Below, one piece after another: positions 58,904-64,000 of a DNA stretch of 64,000 nt. This stretch comes from Meiothermus sp. GTDB taxonomy: Bacteria; Deinococcota; Deinococci; Deinococcales; Thermaceae. The notes beneath the pieces were generated by a model. The model was given only the letters and a program-made list of their open reading frames with translations, had not been told where the DNA came from and ran no database searches. The stretch lies in contig NZ_BPIK01000001.1 in the NCBI RefSeq assembly GCF_026004075.1, positions 1,776,041 through 1,840,040 on the forward strand, written 5' to 3'. The first letter of the stretch is position 1, and each line of letters starts with the position of its first letter. The translations under genes were made by a program, and so were the position numbers.

Positions 58904-60231
58904 TGGCCGCCATTTTGCGCTACCTCGGTTGGGCTCTATTTGGGCTGCCGGTGGCCTGGGTGCTCTTTGTCTACTTCCCTGGCCTGCTGGCCCGCATCCA
59001 GCCCAACACCCCCCCTGGCTTCGTCCGTATCGAGAACGGCTGGGTTTATGCCCTGGGTGGCCTTCTGGTGGTGATGGGCCTGATTGTGCTGTACGCCTGG
59101 CTGGCCACCCTGCTGGCTAACCGGCGAACCCAGCGCAAGCGCAGCTTCTGGCCGCTGGTGGGGCAGGGGCTCACGCACCAGTTTATGTTCCTGGTGCTGG
59201 TCTTTGCGTATTACCCGGTGCTGCAGATTCTGGCCGCCTCGTTCGACCCCCGCAACACCCTGTACCGCATCCTGCCCCCCGCCAGCGACAGCCTGCTGGT
59301 GCGGGCTCGAGTGATACCGGACTTTTCCCAGCTCAGCCTGGAAAACTACGCCAAGCTATTCGATGGTTTTATCCTCTACCCCTACCAGGCTTTTTTGCTC
59401 GTAGTCGCGGCGCTGTGTTTGCTGCTGGTGCTGGTGCTGGCCGCCTACCGCCGCCTCATCGGCGATAACGATAGCGACAGCCGCTGGGGTCGGCTGCAGG
59501 GGCGCAGCCTGACGGCCTTTGCCCTCCTGGGCTTTACCCTGGTCATTTTTCTCTCACCTGCGCAGTTTACGGGCCAGGGCACCGAGGCCAAATTTGTGCT
59601 CTGGGTGCGCAATACCCTGTTTGTCTCGGGCATTACCGGTATCCTGGCAGTGCTGCTCACGGCCACGGCGGGCTACGCCTTCGCCCGCTTCAACTTTCCG
59701 GGCCGTTACCCCATGTTGCTGGTCTTTATCTTCATCCAGATGTTCCCCGGTTTCTTGGGGCTGGTAGCAACCTACATTCTGATCTCCAACCTGGGCCTGC
59801 TGAACACCTTTACCGGCCTGGTACTGGCCTACTCGGGCGGGATTATCAGCTTTGGCACCTGGGTATACAAAGGATTTTTGGAGAGCATCTCCAAAAGCCT
59901 GGAGGAAGCCGCCCTGATTGATGGGGCTAGCAAGTGGCAGGTGTTTACCAAAATCCTGATGCCGCTTTCGGCCCCCATGTTCGTGTTCATCTTCTTGTTG
60001 CAGTTTGTGGGTACTTACTCGGAGTTCATTGTGGCCAACCTGTTCCTCACCGGAGTGGACTCCTGGACGGTGGGAATGGGCCTGCGCAACTTTACCACCG
60101 GGCAGTTCTCCACCCGCTGGGGGCTGTTTGCGGCGGCCTCGGTGCTGGGTTCGCTGCCCATCCTGCTGACCTTCTATGGCTTCCAGCGCTACTTTGTTTC
60201 GGGGTATACCGCGGGCTCGGTGAAGGAATGA
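58903..60231 (+). CDS. malG: Maltose-type ABC permease, enlarged
   Basis: 442-residue MalG homologue, about 150 residues longer than typical MalG. It has two extra N-terminal helices (about 8-28, 47-70) before the normal first helix, and an inserted hydrophobic pair (about 157-178 and 200-222, linked by RRLIGDNDSDSRWGRLQGRS) after NYAKLFDGF. The core resumes at KFVLWVRNTLFVSG. The EAA loop is EEAALIDGASKWQVFTKILMP near residues 332-352. Its ATG shares one base with the malF stop (TGATG) and its stop overlaps the next start (ATGA), so all three genes are coupled. Confidence 0.9.
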   Translation: MAAILRYLGWALFGLPVAWVLFVYFPGLLARIQPNTPPGFVRIENGWVYALGGLLVVMGLIVLYAWLATLLANRRTQRKRSFWPLVGQGLTHQFMFLVLVFAYYPVLQILAASFDPRNTLYRILPPASDSLLVRARVIPDFSQLSLENYAKLFDGFILYPYQAFLLVVAALCLLLVLVLAAYRRLIGDNDSDSRWGRLQGRSLTAFALLGFTLVIFLSPAQFTGQGTEAKFVLWVRNTLFVSGITGILAVLLTATAGYAFARFNFPGRYPMLLVFIFIQMFPGFLGLVATYILISNLGLLNTFTGLVLAYSGGIISFGTWVYKGFLESISKSLEEAALIDGASKWQVFTKILMPLSAPMFVFIFLLQFVGTYSEFIVANLFLTGVDSWTVGMGLRNFTTGQFSTRWGLFAAASVLGSLPILLTFYGFQRYFVSGYTAGSVKE

Positions 60232-61967
60232 GACACTACCACGACTGGGAGCCTTTTTGCGTAGACCCCCTGAAGCCCGAGCTGGGGCAGGAAATCACCC
60301 TGCGCCTGCGCACCCCGGCCCGGGCCGGTTTTCTGATCCTCGAGCGCTACGGCGAGGTGGAGCGGCGGCCCATGAAAGCCGTGCCGGGCGGGCTGGAAAC
60401 CAGGCTCCCGCTGCACGCCTCCCCTTTGCGGTACTGCTTTTTTCTGACCGAGGAAAAGGCCTACCTCGCAGCAGATGGGCTACAGGGCCCCATGCCCCGC
60501 TACGACAAGTTTTTTCACCTGCTGGCCCAGCCCACCGTGCCCGACTGGGCGGTGGGGGCGGTGTTTTATCAGATCTTTCCCGACCGGTTTCGCAACGGCA
60601 ACCCCCACAACGACCCCCAGAGCGGTGAATGGGTGTATATGGGCCGGCCCATCGTGCGCAAAGAGTGGGACGAACCCGTGAGCTACGGGCCGGGCGAGGG
60701 GCCTATCCAGCACTATGGGGGCGACCTCGAGGGCATTCTGGAGAAGCTCGACTACCTCGAGGCGCTGGGCATCGAGGCCCTCTACCTCAACCCCATCCTG
60801 CCTTCGGGCTCCAACCACCGCTACGACGCCAGCGACTACCACAACGTAGACCCCCACCTGGGGGGCAATCAGGCCTTCGAAAAGCTGGTCGAGGCCCTGC
60901 ACCGGCGCGGTATGAAGCTGGTGCTGGACGGGGTTTTCAATCACATCGGCAACACCCACCCCGACTTCCAGAAAGCCCTGCAAGACCCCACCTCCCCCGA
61001 GGCCGGGCAGTTCACTTTTTACGCCGACGGCTCGTACGCCGCCTTCTACGGGGTCAAAACCCTGCCCAAGCTGGACTACGCCAACCCCCTCACAGTGGAG
61101 CGCTGGATTGACGGCTACCACGCCCCGGTGCGGCACTGGATTCGCAAGGGGGCCGATGGCTGGCGGCTGGACGTGGCCCACCAGATGGGCGAAGGGGGCA
61201 CCGACCGGCGCAACGCGGAAATCCTGCGCCTGATCAAACACAACAGCATGGAGGAAAACCCCGAGGCCTTGGTGTTTGGCGAGCTGTTCTTCGACACCCT
61301 ACCCACCCTGCGGGCCCACACCCTGGATGGCTCTATGCACTACGCCGGGTTTGCCAACCCGGTGATGGAGTGGTTATCGGGCAAAAACGTGTACGGCTGG
61401 GAGGTGGCGGTCTCGAGCCAGGCGGTGTGGGATACCCTGTGGGACCATTACACCGCCCTGCCGCTGCAGCTCCGCCAGAGCATGTACACCCTGATTAGCA
61501 GCCACGATATTCCCAGGGCCCTGTGGCGGCTCTCGGGGGATGTGGAGCGCTTCAAGCTGGCCCTGGGCATTCTGCTCACCTTTCCCGGCGCGCCGGGCCT
61601 CTACTACGGCGACGAGATCGGGCTCGACCAGACCAACCCCTACCACGACTGGAACGGCGATCCCATGTGCCGGGGTACGTTTCCCTGGGATGAACGCCGC
61701 TGGAACCACGAGGTGCTGGCCTGGGTTAAAACCCTCATCCGGCTCAAAAAGAGCGTACCAGCCCTGCGACGGGGAGGGTTGCAGCCCTTGCAGGTCTCGG
61801 AAAAACTGCTGGCCTACAAGCGGCAGTACGAAGATGAAGAGGTCTGGGTGTATGCCACCCTCGAGCCCACCCAGGTGCTGTTGCCCAGGTCGGAAAACCT
61901 GCTGACCGGCGAGACCCTGGAGGGCGCTACCTGGGTCTCGGGGCTGGGGGTATTTCGCTTGCGATAA
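60228..61967 (+). CDS. Neopullulanase/cyclomaltodextrinase-type GH13 enzyme
   Basis: 579-residue cytosolic alpha-glucan hydrolase. An N-terminal beta domain (about 1-95) precedes the barrel (VGAVFYQIFPDRFRNG near residue 104). Conserved regions are LVLDGVFNHIG, ADGWRLDVAHQM (nucleophile), ALVFGELFFD (acid/base) and LISSHDIPRAL. The N-terminal domain is the type that lets neopullulanases form dimers and attack cyclodextrins or pullulan. It starts 4 bp inside the end of malG, so its product level is tied to the importer: sugar enters and is cut. Confidence 0.93.
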   Translation: MRHYHDWEPFCVDPLKPELGQEITLRLRTPARAGFLILERYGEVERRPMKAVPGGLETRLPLHASPLRYCFFLTEEKAYLAADGLQGPMPRYDKFFHLLAQPTVPDWAVGAVFYQIFPDRFRNGNPHNDPQSGEWVYMGRPIVRKEWDEPVSYGPGEGPIQHYGGDLEGILEKLDYLEALGIEALYLNPILPSGSNHRYDASDYHNVDPHLGGNQAFEKLVEALHRRGMKLVLDGVFNHIGNTHPDFQKALQDPTSPEAGQFTFYADGSYAAFYGVKTLPKLDYANPLTVERWIDGYHAPVRHWIRKGADGWRLDVAHQMGEGGTDRRNAEILRLIKHNSMEENPEALVFGELFFDTLPTLRAHTLDGSMHYAGFANPVMEWLSGKNVYGWEVAVSSQAVWDTLWDHYTALPLQLRQSMYTLISSHDIPRALWRLSGDVERFKLALGILLTFPGAPGLYYGDEIGLDQTNPYHDWNGDPMCRGTFPWDERRWNHEVLAWVKTLIRLKKSVPALRRGGLQPLQVSEKLLAYKRQYEDEEVWVYATLEPTQVLLPRSENLLTGETLEGATWVSGLGVFRLR

Positions 61968-62025
61968 GTAACCTGCGTCGTATCCCGCACAGCCGCCTGG
62001 GCTATACTGACCCTTTGGGTTGGGT

Positions 62026-64000
62026 ATGCAGGAGGTTACCGAATCGCTGGATTTTGACCGTATTCGCCAGGCTCTGGCCGAGCGAGCCTCCACCTTTATG
62101 GGGCGGGAGGCCCTTCTGGCCCTTGAGCCCAAGCGCACCCTCGAGGAGGCCCAGGCCCAGCAGGCCACCGTGGCCGAGGCCCTGGCCTATCCCTACCGGC
62201 TGGGGGGCATCAACGACCTGCGACCGGCCCTGGCAGCGGCGCGGGAAGGGCTCCGGCTGGAAGGGCCCCAGCTACGCGAGGTAGCGGCCAGCCTCGAGGC
62301 GGCTGTAACACTCCGGCACGAGCTGCTGGAAATAGGCGAGCACCTCAAGGCCCTGGCGGGCCGCATCGGCGAGCACACCTTCTTTCTGCGGCGCATCCGG
62401 GAGTCGCTCGATGAGGCTGGCAACGTGCGCGACGAGGCCACCCCCCGGCTGCGGGAGATTCGCAGGCGGGTCAATCCCCTGCGCGAACAGATTCAGGATC
62501 GGCTGCACCAGCTCATGGATCGGCACCCCGAGGCCATCCAGGAGCGCTTCATCACCCTCCGGCGCGACCGCTTCGTGATACCGGTCAGGGCCAGTCACCA
62601 GAACAAGATTCCAGGTATTGTGCTCGACCAGTCCGACTCGGGGCTTACGGTGTACATCGAGCCCGCCTCGGTGGTTCCCCTCAACAACCAGCTCGCCAGT
62701 CTGCGGCTCGAGGAAGAAGCCGAGGTCAACCGGGTGCTCTTCGAGCTGTCGGCCCTGCTGGGCCACGACCAGGAGCTCGACCAGACCCTGCAGGCCCTCA
62801 CCGAACTCGACATGGCCCGGGCTGCTGCCGTCCTGGCCGAAGACTGGAGACTGGTGCGGCCCCGCCTCAATCGGGAAGGGCTGTACCGGCTCGAGGCCGC
62901 CCGCCACCCGCTGATTGGCAACCCTGTTGCAAACGACATAGAGCTCACCCCAGCGCACAGAATCCTGCTCATCACCGGCCCCAACATGGGCGGCAAGACC
63001 GCCCTCCTGAAAACCCTGGGTCTGGCCGTGCTGATGGCCCAGTGCGGGCTTTTTGTGGCCGCCGAGCGTGCAGAGCTGGCTTTCCCGGACAGGTTGTTTG
63101 TAGACATCGGCGACCAGCAGTCCATTCAGGAGAGCCTCTCGACCTTTGCCGCACACCTCCTGAGACTGAAGGAAGTACTGGAAAAGGCCACACCCCACAG
63201 CCTGGCCCTCATTGACGAGCTGGGCTCGGGCACCGACCCCGAGGAGGGGGCCGCGCTGGCCCAGGCTTTTGTGGAGGGGCTGCTGGCCAAAGGGGTGCGC
63301 GGCCTGATCACCACCCACCTTTCCCCGCTCAAGGCGTTCGCCCAGGACACCCCCGGTGTGCAAAACGCCTCTATGCGCTTCGACCTCGAGCACCTCCGCC
63401 CCACCTATCAACTGGTGGTAGGCGCACCAGGGCGCAGCTACGCCCTCTCCATCGCCCGGCGGCTGGGCTTTCCCCAAGAACAGCTCGAGCGGGCCGAGGC
63501 CCTCCTGGGGCCGGAGGGCGGGCGACTCGAGCGCCTGCTGGCCTCGCTCGAGGCCGAACGGGAACGCCTGCGTGCCCAGAGCCAGGCCGCCCAGGCAGAA
63601 CGGGAGCAGGCCGCTCGCCTTCAACAAGAGCTTTCCCGGCAACTGGCCGAGCTGGCTCAGAGCAAAGCACGCTTGCTCGAGGAGGCCCAGGCCCAGGCCG
63701 AGCAGGTGGTCAAAGAAGCCCAGGAGCGCATCCGCCAGGCCCGCGAGCGCCGCAAAACCCAGGGCCAGGGGCAGGCCCTGCAAGAGCTCATCCAGCTCCG
63801 GAGCCGCTACCAGCGCCCCGAGAAACCCGCCCCCGCCCAGCCCGGCCTGCAGGTAGGCACGGTAGTAGAGGTGCCCGAGTACGGGGGCCGGGCCACCGTG
63901 GTGGAGCTAAGGGGTCAGGAGGCCGTCTTGCAGATGGGCGCGGTGCGCCTTACCCTGCCGGTTGCGCGCCTACAGCCCAGACCCGCCCCACGGCCCGAGC
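62026..64000 (+). CDS. mutS2: MutS2 family ATPase, partial
   Basis: 658 residues are in the window and the C-terminus is cut by the right edge. The N-terminal middle-domain helices run to about 300. Walker A is ITGPNMGGKTALLKTLG near residue 318 and Walker B with the MutS signature LIDELGSGTDPEEGAAL near residue 396. A long charged coiled coil follows (about 480-590; SLEAERERLRAQSQAAQAE), absent from MutS1. The Smr nuclease domain would lie beyond the edge. MutS2 acts on branched DNA or collided ribosomes in studied bacteria rather than in mismatch repair. TATACT about 18 nt upstream is a likely -10. Confidence 0.93.
   Translation, partial: MQEVTESLDFDRIRQALAERASTFMGREALLALEPKRTLEEAQAQQATVAEALAYPYRLGGINDLRPALAAAREGLRLEGPQLREVAASLEAAVTLRHELLEIGEHLKALAGRIGEHTFFLRRIRESLDEAGNVRDEATPRLREIRRRVNPLREQIQDRLHQLMDRHPEAIQERFITLRRDRFVIPVRASHQNKIPGIVLDQSDSGLTVYIEPASVVPLNNQLASLRLEEEAEVNRVLFELSALLGHDQELDQTLQALTELDMARAAAVLAEDWRLVRPRLNREGLYRLEAARHPLIGNPVANDIELTPAHRILLITGPNMGGKTALLKTLGLAVLMAQCGLFVAAERAELAFPDRLFVDIGDQQSIQESLSTFAAHLLRLKEVLEKATPHSLALIDELGSGTDPEEGAALAQAFVEGLLAKGVRGLITTHLSPLKAFAQDTPGVQNASMRFDLEHLRPTYQLVVGAPGRSYALSIARRLGFPQEQLERAEALLGPEGGRLERLLASLEAERERLRAQSQAAQAEREQAARLQQELSRQLAELAQSKARLLEEAQAQAEQVVKEAQERIRQARERRKTQGQGQALQELIQLRSRYQRPEKPAPAQPGLQVGTVVEVPEYGGRATVVELRGQEAVLQMGAVRLTLPVARLQPRPAPRPE

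Noticed and set aside
1-64000. CRISPR arrays, insertion sequences, prophage or a defence island
   Set aside because: No regularly spaced direct repeats, transposase or integrase motifs, phage structural genes or known defence domains were found on either strand.

Overview
The window looks like chromosomal DNA from the Deinococcus-Thermus phylum, most likely the family Thermaceae and closer to Meiothermus than Thermus. The basis is high GC, a Thermus-type RpoZ, carboxypeptidase Taq (M32), a Thermus-length amylomaltase, a B12-dependent ribonucleotide reductase and many start codons that sit directly behind a -10 hexamer. I see no insertion sequence, prophage, CRISPR array or rRNA. Gene density is high, and most long open frames on opposite strands are GC-driven shadows that I left out.

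Layout. 1-4.4 kb: ispH (cut by the left edge), carboxypeptidase Taq and a GH31 alpha-glucosidase. 4.5-7.75 kb: a first sugar ABC importer (binding protein plus two permeases) behind a promoter with two LacI-type palindromes. 8.0-12.7 kb: class II ribonucleotide reductase and a GH13 alpha-glucan hydrolase. 12.8-16.9 kb: gmk, rpoZ, argR, recN and marC. 17-24.5 kb: an EF-G-like GTPase, an exported DUF3352-like protein, secG, tRNA-Leu(CAA), lnt, a metallophosphoesterase relative with damaged metal-site motifs, and queG. 24.6-28.3 kb: metH. 28.25-33.3 kb: purE and purK, separated by a five-PAS GGDEF-EAL protein. 33.5-34.8 kb: an sbtA-sbtB pair (bicarbonate transporter family and its PII-like partner). 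34.8-43.8 kb: an amidohydrolase, 2-oxoacid:ferredoxin oxidoreductase (korAB), a YdcF-type protein, an acyl-CoA dehydrogenase, a quinone-reductase-like flavoprotein, a Tat-exported serine hydrolase, a 5-formyl-THF cyclo-ligase relative and a VOC protein. 43.9-49.4 kb: malQ, a class III aminotransferase, an HtrA-type protease and a maltose-type binding protein. 49.7-55.7 kb: an SDR, a CxxCH protein with a cupredoxin lipoprotein, rdgB-rph, tRNA-Thr(CGT), an alkaline-phosphatase-fold metalloenzyme, an OsmC protein and an ECF sigma/anti-sigma pair. 55.7-64 kb: an aldehyde dehydrogenase, malF-malG-neopullulanase, and mutS2 (cut by the right edge).

How the parts fit. Alpha-glucan use runs through the window: two importers, GH31, two GH13 enzymes and MalQ. 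Near-identical 14-bp palindromes (TGGAAG..CTTCCA type) lie before both binding-protein genes, malQ and the malF operon, which points to one LacI-family regulon whose regulator is outside the window. NrdJ, MetH and QueG all need cobalamin. Two sequence-wide signals are not gene-specific: a large excess of the palindrome CTCGAG in all frames and between genes, and a recurring TANNNT hexamer 6-7 nt before start codons, the mark of leaderless mRNAs.

All functional calls rest on motifs and recalled family features read by eye. No database search was run.
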